Shown: positions 54,075-64,000 of the stretch, piece after piece | Position numbering within the stretch: position 1 is the stretch's first letter | Layout of the letters: every line of letters starts with the position of its first letter | Source: Phosphuga atrata | Lineage: Eukaryota; Arthropoda; Insecta; Coleoptera; Silphidae | Length of the DNA: 64,000 bases | Assembly: GCA_944588485.1 (NCBI GenBank) | Contig: CALYMW010000255.1 | Coordinates: 1,364,001 to 1,428,000 of the forward strand | Direction: 5' to 3' | Notes under the pieces: model-generated | Seen by the model: the letters and a program-made list of their open reading frames with translations, nothing else | Database searches by the model: none | What the model was told of the DNA's origin: nothing | Translations under genes and position numbers: made by a program

Positions 54075-56623
54075 GTATACACTATTTGATGCACAAGCAC
54101 GCACCAATCGCGAAGAAGAGGCGGAGTCTGGTAATGGCGCGAATGAGTGAGTTGAAGCAATAGGGTGCTAGGGGGCGTTTGTATAGCTAAACGTACATGC
54201 ATAGTGTGCTCTTTATTCTCTTGCCGCCCAAATTTTTACAGAATCTTGAGTGTGGTTAACCCGATAAATCAGCAGTTCTTATTGCTAAAATATAGTTTCT
54301 ATCATTTCGCTGAAATATCTTTTTTATTGTTTTAATAATTACTATTTCTTTTTCAGTTTTACGTTAGTTAGGTTAGTGTTACATCCAGAATGGAAAGGTA
54401 GTATATAATGTTTTAAGGTATACATGTTTGGATATTCAACTTTTATGTTATAGTATCAATAAACTGACCTGCGATGTATGTCAGAAGACATTTGTGAATG
54501 TTTATTCAAAGAATCGACATTTGAAAGATATGCATGATAAAATAGTGGAAAAAAAAAATGCCACAACACATTCCTTGCCCCTTATGCCCAGAAGAAAAAA
54601 AGGAAGCTTTTCAAAACCATGAGATTCTGCTTAATCATATAACAGAGATACATGGTATAATTATTAAACAATCTGATTTAAGTTTTAAGAACATTGCAGA
54701 ATTTGAAAGCTGGATGTCAAAGGAAAATAGACAAGTTATTTATGCATGTGTTGATTATGCATGTGCAGAAGAAACAACATGCAAATGGTAACGAAATTGT
54801 TTATTACAATTGTAATCGAAGTAACTCATTTGGTTTGTTGGTTATAATTTTATAACTAAGTTCAGAAATAATTGAAATATCTTAATTTAGGATATAAAAG
54901 CCATTGTACCGTAAGGTCTGAGAAGTTGGGAGGCAGTATTAAAATTTCAGGAATTTGTCCATCAAGGATAATCGTAAAGATCTTTAGAAATGGTAATTTC
55001 TAATATATTGTTTCCAAAACTATTCTACTATGAAAATTTTTAGGTTCACTAAGTGCGAAATTTATAGAAACACATGTTGGACATGCACATGAATTTAGAA
55101 CAAAGAGGTTGACAAAACAGGAACAGACAATGATAGTGGATCAATTACAGGCAGGAGTTTCAACGGACAGAATACTAAATGATGCAAGGAAAACGAAGGG
55201 TATTGAAGTGAAGCGAATAAATTTAATTAGAAGAGCGGATCTAGACTATTTAATGAAGAAATTTAACATTGATAAGAAAAGACATGCAGATGACACAGTG
55301 GCTACAGCTTTAAAAATTGAAGAATGGATCACGCATCACGCATTTTTATTTAAAATATTTCTGTGAAGACAACCTTGTGAGAACATATACATGCTGTAGT
55401 TCTATATGAAAGGAGAAGGAGTGAGTCTACTCCAGGTGTTAATAGTTTGGGAGAAGAAGATTCTGAAGGAATTTTGTACATCAATGAACCCACAACGAGC
55501 AAAATTAGGTACCGAGAAGAACTATGCCAGTTTTTAGAAGAGAAGGATAATGAACCAAACACATCTATTGATAGCGAAAGAAGTAAACAGGTGTGTTAAA
55601 GAAATTGTACACAAAATGTGTCATTTTTTTTAATATCAAATTTTAATATTTTTTACAGATTCAAATAGAAAATATGACTTCTTTCATGAAAAGCTTAAAC
55701 GGGGAATCATTTCAAAAGTTTGCAGACCAAGTTATGGCTTTAAAGAATAATTTAGAGAGAGAGAATAACAATGAAGTATGGAAAAAGAGAAAAATAGAAG
55801 CAGACATACTTTCCTAATAAAAAATGAAATGCTGGTAAGTGGCTCTCTTATTTAATTTTGTATTATTCATTTAACCATTAGATGTGTTTATGCGTAAAAA
55901 GGTCGGTCAGTTGGGGTTGTGACTGAGGTTGGAGGAACATTAAAACATTCTGAACTGTACACATTTCAACATTTGGAGCGGGAGAAGAATAATAGATATC
56001 TTATGTATTGTAATTTATTGAAGTATTATGTATTTAGCAACGTATTGTAATTTATTTAAGTATTATGTATGTATCTATTGTATTTCCTGTTTAAGAATGG
56101 ATCAATCGTTATTACAATATTACATTACTTTCATTTTTAAGGTTGAAGTATCATTCTCATTTACGTTAAATTCATATGTATAATATTGTGCAAAACGATT
56201 TATCCAGGGGTAAAAAATCGTATCGGCACCTCTACATGGTTTACCCCGGGTAATGCTAACGCTGAACGTAAAATATTTTGTAGAATTATAATTTCGTGTA
56301 ATTTTGTTTAAGAAAAAATATTTATATTTATCAATTCAAGGAAAATTATAATAAATTTCATATAATAATATAAAAATCATATAAATTTATTTTTCTTTTC
56401 AGAATAGTTGATTCTTCTGAAAACAACTATTCGACCCAAATCAACAATTACAACACTAAAAAATATTTCTTAAATGTCAACAAATTGATATAAGGCAGAC
56501 TTGATATATAGCGCGCAAGTTCCAAGCGATTTATTACTTCAAATATATTTTTGAATTTGGCGCCATTATCAAACTCCGCCTCTTCTTCGCGATTGGTGCG
56601 TTGAGTGCGTCAAACAGGGTTTG
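54075..56623 (+). mobile_element. 2.5-kb long-TIR DNA element encoding a spliced zinc-finger protein
   Basis: Terminal inverted repeats of about 65-70 bp (54075-54144 and 56553-56623) share ACGCACCAATCGCGAAGAAG and AGGCGGAGT exactly, with scattered differences outside. CTGGTTTATCAA stands at 54063-54074 and 56624-56635, giving a duplication of up to 12 bp (the true one may be 9-12). RepZ copy A is unoccupied here. One gene (54390-55817) occupies the left half; 55818-56550 is AT-rich and non-coding. Long TIRs plus a roughly 9-12 bp duplication suggest the Mutator-like superfamily, but no catalytic domain is encoded. Confidence 0.8.
54390..55817 (+). CDS. Zinc-finger protein gene with four short introns (inside long-TIR element)
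   Basis: Exons by splice sites and frame: 54390-54397, 54454-54832, 54891-54992, 55044-55590, 55659-55817 (introns 56, 58, 51, 68 nt, all GT-AG). Exon 1 joins as M-E-S-I-N-K. C2H2 finger 1: CDVCQKTFVNVYSKNRHLKD then MH. Finger 2, after a one-base slip in an A-run near 54550: CPLCPEEKKEAFQNHEILLN then HITEIH. Next YYNCNRSNSFG joined to YKSHCTVRSEKLGGSIKISG, and RNG joined to SLSAKFIETHVGHAHEF, a pattern I know from the N-terminal, DNA-binding part of Mutator-like transposases in arthropods. The C-terminal part (EELCQFLEEKDNEP, MTSFMKSLNGESFQKFADQV) looks helical and is unfamiliar. One stop plus slip near 54788. No DDE domain follows. Confidence 0.65.
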
Positions 56624-56999
56624 CTGGTTTATCAACAACCTTTCTAACAAGTTTGTAACCATATTGTCTGCGACAGAGATGATAGTCCTGTGTCTTTAGT
56701 CAGGAGATGGTGAGTAAATAACTTATAGTTTTTGGTTAAATTACAACAATATTTCTTATATTAAACTTAAAATTATATCAAAGAGGACATATTTGAAGCA
56801 GTCAGATATTACACAAAAATTTGGTTGCGTGGTCGGAATTGTAAGCATGAATGGGATTATCAAATATGGAGGACTGACTCAAATATGGATGAAAAATGTT
56901 CGAGCAAATTTAAATGATTGGTAAATTGTTTGAAAGGAAATTTGTTCCATTGGTAATTTAATTTAATTCAATTTTTGGTAAAGTGTAGCCCACGTTGCC

Positions 57000-59195
57000 T
57001 ACCAGTTATACATGTTGACAATTAATAGTTAATAGGATTGTTTTTACATATGTCATGTTGTAATTTCATAAATCAATACAGATTGAACAGATCAATACAG
57101 ATCTGCGGGGTTCCAGTACAATACCCTTTTTGGCCTGCATTCAAATGTACCATCTTAAGCATTTTACTTCTATTGTCTCTCAATCAATGATATCGACATC
57201 AATACCCATTCTATTTCTTATCTCTTTCAAAAATTATTTTGTAAATCCTTATTTTTGTATTTTTGTTGTTTTTTTGTTTCCACAATACCCTGTTTAATTC
57301 TCTCGATACTTTTCTACCCATTCCAATTTTATTCTTAATTTCTTATAATAGTTAACGTAAATAAGTTTCTTAAATAGTTTTAATGGTGTCTATTTTGAGC
57401 TGATCTCCTGTACCTCCTACCACTACATATTCTGTTTTAGATGTATTGATGGTTAATCCCTAGTTGTGATATGCATCGTTTAATTTGTGCAGCATGTGAT
57501 GTATATCATTTTCATCTTCAGCCATGACTTAATCATTTGCGAAATGTAGTTCGTACAGTCTAACATGGTCAACAAGTACTCCCATGGACTGGCATTTAGG
57601 CCTCCATTTTTAAAGCGCTGCATTTAAAATACATCTTAAAAAGTGTCTGAGCTATAAAGCATCCTTGTGGAAGGCCTTTGGTTACTCTATTTTCATATAA
57701 ATTTCACACAGTCTATATAAGTATTCTGATAATGCCTTGTTCCTTCATGACATGCCACAGTCTACACAGCGGAATGCTGTCATACCTTTTTATAAGTCCA
57801 CGAATACCATGTGTGTTTCTAGATTACTAGGGAACCATTTGTCTACTGCTTGTTTTAGCCAGAATATACTAACAATGCAGGAATGGCCAGCTCAAAATCC
57901 ATTTTCTTCCTCTATATCCTTCATTTCCATTTCTAACCTGTTTTTTTTTTTTGGACTTTTCCATAAATTCTACTAACCGAGTTAGTTAGGTTGAGACCTC
58001 AATAGTTTGTGCAAATAGTCCTATCTCCATTTTTAAAGATATGTCCTCCATTGTTCTGGTATCTCTTCACCTCTTAAGGAGGTTCGGGCGTAACTAATGA
58101 GTCAAAATAGTGCTTGAATTTTTCTATATTTTCAATTATCTTAATTGTTGTTAAAATGCATTATTTTTATTTATAATAGAATAACAAATTTAAAAATTTG
58201 TAATTATTATTTATTTAATATAATAAAGTTATTAAATGACATCGTTATTTTTGACTTATAAGGTGACATAAAAAGATCTGGCAACATTAGTGTTATTAAT
58301 CGGTTGGTTGTAAAGGGATCAGAATGTTATAAGCCCAAGATGTTGGCCGAAAACCTCGAATTACCAAAAGACAAAAAATTATTGATAATCTATGTAAAAA
58401 GCTGGAGTGTATTCTATCAAATAGTTCCACAGACGTTCAAAAGTTCAAAATTTTTCCATGTTTTTCTTTTCTCTCACAATCAGGTGTTATCGACGACGTT
58501 GCCAAATCATCTGTCATGTGAATTACTGTCCATAAACAAGATTCAAAAAAAATAATTTAACTTTAATTATTTAAATAATTACATCGGGTACATCACATTG
58601 CTTTAATGTTATCGTGTTTTAATATTATCTAAGTTTATTGTATATAGTTTTTTTTTATTCCCTAAAATTGGGAAATTAATACCGAAAAAAATAAATGAAG
58701 ACGTGACGGAAGCTTGTCTGCCATAATGTGCCGTATATGTGCTCCTTATATTATAATCATTTTTGAATTTTTTTCCGGATAAACTAAACGCAGGATCACT
58801 TTCAAATTTTGAGAGGACATAAATAAAGTATTGATCTTCATGTATAAAAAGTTTCAAAGCTGAAACTTGAAAAAAATATTTAACATGGGATTCGCTCGAA
58901 CCTCCTTAAGAAAAAGTTGAATATATATGCAAGTATTTCCATTTTTTTCAAGTTTTTGGTTACATATTTAAGTTTTGTGGGAACTCCAGTAGGTCCAGGA
59001 GCTATCCCATTTTTCATATTTTTTATAAGCATGTTTAAAACCTCAAGGTTAAACCTGTTTAACCTCATCTGCTGTAATTTCTTCTTCTTCTGTAAATGAA
59101 AAGTTTTCTTCACTTTCATCACTACCGATTGTTTGAAACTGCAGATTGTGTTCGTTGATGATTATTTATAAATTTGATAATAATAGAATTTGTGA
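57000..59195 (-). pseudogene. LINE reverse transcriptase remains, split by a TTAA-type element
   Basis: Minus strand: NRFNLEVLNMLIKNMKNGIA, PGPTGVPTKLKYVTKN and EILAYIFNFFL, then across the inserted element KR-stop-RDT and TMEDISLKMEIG. Farther left come KRYDSIPLCRLWHVMKEQGI, VTKGLPQGCFIAQTLFKMYF and other RT words with many stops. The YxDD motif is not readable. The 3' part runs left to about 57000. Strongly decayed; clade uncertain (RTE/Jockey-like). Confidence 0.6.
58078..58905. mobile_element. TTAA-flanked DNA element, 828 bp, non-autonomous
   Basis: TTAA at 58074-58077 and 58906-58909. Ends GGAGGTTCGGGCG and CGCTCGAACCTCC are inverted repeats (12 of 13). Deleting the element with one TTAA rejoins the LINE reading NFFL-KR. 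TTAA duplication is used by piggyBac, Kolobok and Sola3 elements; I cannot decide which. Internal frames (58304-58555 plus, 58857-58609 minus) show no transposase motif. Confidence 0.8.
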
Positions 59196-60502
59196 TTTGG
59201 GATGCTAAAAGGGAAAAACTGTTAATGGTTGCGTTATGTGTTATATTATTTTTATTATGTTATGTGTTATGTGTTGTTATGTGTTATTATAGTTTATTAT
59301 GCTTTGAATGTCCCTAAGAAATATGTAAAGATTTTTTTTATTAATTCAAACCATTATTTACCATTAGGTGTTAAGGTATAAAATTTATATAAACTATTTA
59401 TAAAATTATAAACTATTTTAGTCCATTCCTTTTTGCCGTTGTTGATTCTCTTCTGTTCCTTATATTATAGTCCCTTTTCTTTTAGACCCTTAGCTATGAT
59501 AAGTTCATCACAATTTTCATATAATTGCTATCATTCAAAGTCTTAGATTTTATTGTATTTATTCATTTAATACGCAATAAATGTATAAGAAATTGATTTT
59601 TAAATTGTGTATAATAATTTTTGTTTCTTTTGTTTTAGGAACAAATTTCCATGAGCAGTTGAAGAAGTAGAAATTAAAAATCAAATAAAAATTTAAAAGT
59701 TTTGAGGAAATTAAAGAGAATCTGACTTTGCTCTGCCAGACTTTACATTTGTTTCGTGCTCTGCAAATCTCCTTGTTACGTCCTTGTAGCTTCCAGAAGA
59801 TTTGGTATCAGGAAAACTTCAACATCTCTTTGAATGTGGATTCTTAAATGAAAATGTAATGGCCATTTTAAGCCAGTATTCTTAAGATTAGAGCATGGGT
59901 CTAATTTTTTCTTCGTAGGATCAAAGTTTAAGAAGGTCAATATGAGTCTAAGCTGACAAATTCAAACAGGAGAAATATATTTGAAAAGGGAACTACAAGA
60001 GTTTCTAGCAATTTGATTTGTTTTCAAGGTTGTGCAGGTTTTAGGGTATCAAGGATTTGATGAGTTTTGCCACATGAAAAGACAAGTTATAAAGTCTGTG
60101 ACTATGTCCGAGAATATCTAGAACTTTTCTTACTTCCAATTTGGAGTTTCTTTTCTTACTTTCAATTTGGAGCTTTTCGAATAAGACTGCATATACTTTT
60201 GAGACAAAAAAATCTTATCATACAGTCTTTGATTAACCTTGGTCATCATTTCTGTTTGTTGAGAAAGTGTTGTTGCAACGTTTATTTTTCTGGATTCTAA
60301 ATGTTGGATTTGGGGTTGTCAATTTCATGAGTACAGTTTTAAGAGATCTTGTCATCAGGTTTTTGACTACCTCTTTGAAAATTTTAACTTCATTTAATTT
60401 CATTGATATAATGGTTGCAACCATTCAAATGTGGTAGTTCATACTTACACTGAATTGAAAAATTCAGTATGTTTTAACTACACTTAATATGTAAAAATAT
60501 TA

Positions 60503-61839
60503 CAGTTTTTCTATTGCTTTTCACTATTCGTCAAATGGATTTCCCTATTTGGCGCATGACACATTTTTCAAATATATTTCACTATCAAGCAGTTTCGCTT
60601 TACATCAAAACAATTTCCTTATATGTCAAATATATTTCCCTGTCAGTTATAATGGATGAAAATAATTTACGACGCAGGATGTTGAAAATCAGTAATGAAG
60701 TAAGAGGCCTGATAATAAGGTAAGAAAAATTTACTCTACCTACAAAAATTCTGGAGAAACAGCAAAAAAACATATCGGTCATAGGAAACAAGTATTGTCT
60801 GAAGCACAGAAACAACTGTTGTGTGATTGGGTAGACGCAGATTGCACTTTGACTCTTGCAAATTTGAAACCCAAAGCTTTTGAGGAATATCCAGATTCAG
60901 CACTTTTAATAGAGCTCTCAAAGAGTTTGATTTTTCTTTGAAACGCATAACTAACGTCCCCGAACGAATGAACAGTCCGGAAGTTATCCAGAGTAGGTTT
61001 CAATATGCCGTCCAGTATAACCGAATCATGGGAGATAGAGAGAAGATTTTTTACTTACAATTCGACGAATTTGGAATTCAAGTTTACTCTCGTGTTTCTC
61101 GTGGCAGGTCCACTAAAAACACTCCGGTATATATCCGCAAAGCTCAAGTTAGACGCCGAAACAATTCAATTCCGGCAGCTATGACTAATAACTCGCTGTA
61201 CTTATTTGAAATCCAAGACAGGCCCTACAATTCACATCATTTAAACGAATTTATTGTTTACTTAATTAACAGCTCCTGATGAAATTGAGGGAGCTCACTT
61301 TGTGTTGGACAATGTTGCTTTTCACTGTAATGCGGAATAGGTAAACTTGATTTCAAACCACAGCCACAACTTAGAATTTTTACCCGCATACAGTCCATTT
61401 CTAAATCCTATCGAAGAAATGTCTTCTGTTTGAAAAAACTCAATTAGACGAGCTAGGTCTCAAAATGAAGATCAATTGTATCAATTGATTCAAATAACAT
61501 CATAGCGGCACATTGAAATAATTGTATACACCATATGGAAACATATTTGAGTGATTGTTTGAAAAAAAAAATGAAATTTTATCTTAAAAGTATAAACTTG
61601 TATGTTGATAAAATATATATTACCTTATTTTTATTTATAATAATTAATAATAAACTGATTTGTTGCAGTTTCTCAGCGTTATTACGAAAATATACAACAG
61701 AGGGAAATGCATTTGACATATCGTGAAAGTCATTTGATAAATAGGGAAAGCTTTTGATATAAAATTGACATGCGTGAAATTTATTTGACAAATAGGGAAA
61801 TTCATTTGATGAATAGTGAAAAGCAATAGAAAAACTCTG
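60503..61839 (+). mobile_element. Tc1/mariner-type transposon, 1337 bp
   Basis: TA at 60501-60502 and 61840-61841. Left end CAGTTTTTCTATTGCTTTTC, right end (reverse complement) CAGAGTTTTTCTATTGCTTT, continuing alike through CACTATTC, TCAAATG and ATTTCCCTATTTG for about 50 bp. The subterminal zones repeat TCAAAT-ATTTCCCT words several times on both sides. The ATR copy at 34890-34915 shows the same site without the element. Confidence 0.9.
60652..61560 (+). pseudogene. Tc1/mariner transposase (decayed)
   Basis: ATG 60652 (MDENNLRRRMLKISNEVRG), then frame breaks. 60938-61279: RITNVPERMNSPEVIQSRFQ, FYLQFDEFGIQVYSRVSRGR (first Asp in FDEFGI). Then frameshifted APDEIEGAHFVLDNVAFHCN (second Asp in LDN), a TAG, and LEFLPAYSPFLNPIEEMSS (Glu). 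There are 34 residues between the second Asp and the Glu, i.e. DD34E-like spacing. All three acidic residues can be found, but in three separate frames. Confidence 0.8.
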
Positions 61840-62129
61840 TATATAACTTGTTATTCACAATTATTTTTTTTACAAGGTTTTGTTTAAAGTGCTTTATATA
61901 ACTGTGAATAACAAGTTATTTAATATTTTTACATATTAAGTGTGGTTAAAACTTAGTGAACTTTTCAATTCATTTAATTTTGTTATCATGCACAAATAGA
62001 ATTTGTAATTCATCGTAATAATTCCCTCTTCCAAATATTCAATTTTCTCTTTCCAAATGTTTATTGGAATTTTGCAATTAAAGGTTGTTAATTGAATTAA
62101 TAACAATTTGCAGCATAAAAAGAGCTAGT

Positions 62130-63060
62130 CATAAAGTCTGACTCAAGTCTTTTGGAAATTTTAACTTCATTTTATTTTATCATCATGCTCAAATAGTAAG
62201 ATTTATTTGTAGTATTATTGTTCGTAATATTTGATTTTGTCATTATGCACAAATGGAAAGGTTTATATATGGAATAGTTTTTCGTATTATTTCTCTCTCT
62301 TTCTCTCAAGTTTCTCTTTTCAAATGTTTATTGGAATATTGCAATTAAAGGTTGTTAATATAATTAATAACAATTTACAACTAAGCCTTTCAAAAGTTTT
62401 GTTTTCATTCTCGTCATTGTTTTGCACAATTAGAAGCATGTTGAGCTTGACATGGTACCCATATGCTTAAGTTATTGTCTGTCTAGTCTTGTCTATCAAA
62501 TCTTGCCTGTCTAGTGTTATTACATATGCAGCTAAGATATAAATTAACTTATATAATTTGTGAAGTCGAAGTCAAACAGCTACAGTATTACATATAACAA
62601 ATGTAGGCTGTTTACTATTAAAAGTCATAAAGTCTGTGACTATTTCTGTGAATATCTATATTTAAAACTTTTACACCCAAATCGAAACTTTTTGATTAAG
62701 ATTACATATAGTTTTGAAGGAAGAACAAATCTTATCATACAGTCTTTAATTAAATCTTTGTCATCATTTTGGTTTGTGGAGATACTTTTCTTGTAACGTT
62801 TCTTTTACTGGTTTTTATATGTTGGATTTGGGTTTGTCAATCTGATCAGTATACAGAAAAAAAGGATTTTACAGGACAAAAGATCATGTCATAAAGTTTG
62901 TGACTAAGTCTTTTGAAAATTTTAAATTCATTTAATTTCATTGTCATGCACAAATGGTAAGATTTATGTCTACAATAGTCTTTCATAATATTTTGCTCCT
63001 TTCAATTTTCACTTTTCAAATGGTTATTAGAATATTGCAATAAAAAGTTGTTAATATATA
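62130..63060 (-). repeat. Further copy of repeat ATR
   Basis: 62620-63050 parallels 60090-60420: AAAGTCTGTGACTAT, AATCTTATCATACAGTCTTT, ATGTTGGATTTGG, TGAAAATTTTAA and CATTTAATTTCATTG. 62140-62370 contains shorter related units (TTTATTGGAAT, TTGCAATTAAAGGTTGTTAAT occurring more than once from 62050 on), so the family may be partly tandem. 62477-62490 carries TGTCTAGTCTTGTC, the reverse complement of the duplicated target at 20364. Confidence 0.65.
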
Positions 63061-63072
63061 ATAATAATAGTT

Positions 63073-63962
63073 GATTCAAGTTATCAAGGAACCGTACCTG
63101 CAAAGTGAGTGACAGTCCAAAACAAATAGCTCTTCTTCATATTCTTCATAGATGTGATTTAATTTGGATCGTAAAATAGTGTTTCCGGAACTAGTGTCCA
63201 TCGGTTCGGGTTTAGGAAATTGTCTAGTAACGTTAGAATTTGGGCGGAAAATATTTGTCTTGTGGTATGTACCGGTTGGAGTTCTGAAATTACTTTGAAA
63301 TGTTGGTTTGGGTTGTGGGTTTTGCGAGAATTGGTTTCTAAATGGAAATTGATCTCTGGGTTGATAAGGGGTTGAAAAATTTGGATTTCTAAATAAAGGT
63401 TGAACTGATTGATTTTGATATGGGTTTCTCTGAACAGGAACTTGATTTTGAATTGGGAATTGTCTTTGTTGAAAATTCTGTTGTGGTGGCGTAAAAGCAT
63501 TTGGGGAATTCATTTTTTGAGGGTTCATAAAATTTTGACCAGTACTAAATAAATAAAAATTTTCTTCTCTAACAAATGACATAGCTTGTTCTAGCGAATT
63601 TGGTTTTTCAATCTTATTACTAACTGCATGTTGTAGCGTAAACCTTTAATATAGGGTTTTAATGCAAAGTCATCATAATGATTGATTTTCACTAATTTTA
63701 CTTCGTTTGATTCATTTGATGAATTTAATTTAGTGAAAAGAAGGGTGCTTGCATCTTGTATACGCATACCGAAATTAATAGGGTGTTCATTTCTGAATGG
63801 TCTAATAGAAAGTAAATTTTGGATTAAACAATATATCCCTCTTTGATCGGAAAATGTTATTAATAGGGTTTCTTTAACTAACTGCCAATTTGTCAATTCT
63901 GATTTCGAGCATATTAGATCGGAGGCTCGTCCACGCAATTTGCTTAAAATAGTGTCTAACAA
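63073..63962 (-). pseudogene. Gypsy-type retrotransposon Gag, C-terminal part
   Basis: Minus strand, entering from the right edge. Frame 1 (63962-63591): ILSKLRGRASDLICS, WQLVKETLLITFSDQRGIYC, RPFRNEHPINFGMRIQDAST and YDDFALKPYIKGLRYNMQLV. After a frame change near 63595, EQAMSFVREENF opens a second segment to 63076 rich in N, Q, P, F (QNQVPVQRNPYQNQ) and ending EEYEEELFVLDCHSLC. This fits insect gypsy Gag. Pol is absent: the element stops at about 63070 against repeat ATR. Confidence 0.75.
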
Positions 63963-64000
63963 AATGATGTTAATAGATGCTAAACGATTTACTGGATCTT

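Larger units (their letters stand above)
53080..56960 (+). repeat. About 1-kb dispersed repeat RepZ, copy B, carrying two DNA transposons
   Basis: Inverted counterpart of 40755-43640. Without the hAT MITE with one duplication copy (321 bp) and the long-TIR element with one duplication copy (2561 bp) about 1.0 kb remain, the same as copy A without its RTE. Matching blocks run from TTTGCTGCTTTGCATGTTGT at 53120 to TTTCCTTTCAA-complement words near 56930. Ends are approximate. Confidence 0.85.
59205..62010 (-). repeat. Dispersed AT-rich repeat ATR, inverted copy, split by a Tc1/mariner element
   Basis: Reverse complement matches 34740-35628 and 37154-37565. In this copy the R2 site is unoccupied (continuous through 59640-59665), and the mariner site at 60501 is occupied, the reverse of the other copy. 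Left end near 59205 abuts the LINE. No coding of its own. Confidence 0.8.

Noticed and set aside
1..64000. CRISPR arrays, bacterial operons, ribosome binding sites, or a host gene
   Set aside because: No spaced identical repeats. All recognisable coding belongs to eukaryotic mobile elements, and introns are present.

Overview
This is an arthropod (probably insect) nuclear genome window made almost entirely of transposable elements and their remains. I find no convincing host protein-coding gene. The arthropod assignment rests on R2 elements in a 28S rDNA context, R1-, RTE- and Jockey-like LINEs, copia and gypsy pieces, a ZBED5-like hAT transposase, a Mutator-like transposase of a type common in arthropods, and very short (51-68 nt) introns. 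No species is claimed. Almost every coding region carries stops or frameshifts, so the annotations describe decayed elements.

Layout. 1-3475: three R2 pieces around a 28S rRNA fragment, one ending exactly at the canonical R2 site. 3500-5520: AT-rich repeat copy, a Ulp1-like protease pseudogene and a 66-bp inverted repeat. 5600-9850: a minus-strand R2 split by a Mutator-like transposase gene with a single internal stop. 9900-12130: a CR1-like LINE, a hAT-like end and an RT fragment. 12225-17275: two more R2 copies head to tail. 17276-20031: a decayed copia. 20035-21188: a repeat also found at 44666, carrying a 5'-truncated R1-like LINE with a 13-bp target duplication. 21189-30180: the best-resolved nest, where a TNP2-like transposon gene is split by a DDE-type transposon (TTA duplication), itself split by a LINE (10-bp duplication); removing each insertion restores the frame. 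The host gene also holds a Penelope-like fragment with a hammerhead-ribozyme core. 30180-40110: hairpin repeat, pogo remnant and two RTE-like LINEs, one with an internal inversion, plus an AT-rich repeat split by an R2 piece.

40755-56960: two inverted copies of a roughly 1-kb repeat, each carrying insertions the other lacks (an RTE in one; a hAT MITE and a 2.5-kb long-TIR element with a spliced zinc-finger gene in the other). Between them lie R1-like pieces, a ZBED5-like hAT transposase split by a Jockey-like LINE, and a joint between R1-like and R2 sequence. 57000-63060: a LINE split by a TTAA-type element, then two AT-rich repeat copies, one split by a Tc1/mariner element. 63073-64000: gypsy Gag on the minus strand, running off the edge.

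The repeated families act as each other's empty sites, so the order of several insertions can be read directly. The items I consider most worth follow-up are the spliced zinc-finger element at 54075-56623, the nest at 21720-30180, the hammerhead core near 29972, and the R2/28S junction at 2437.
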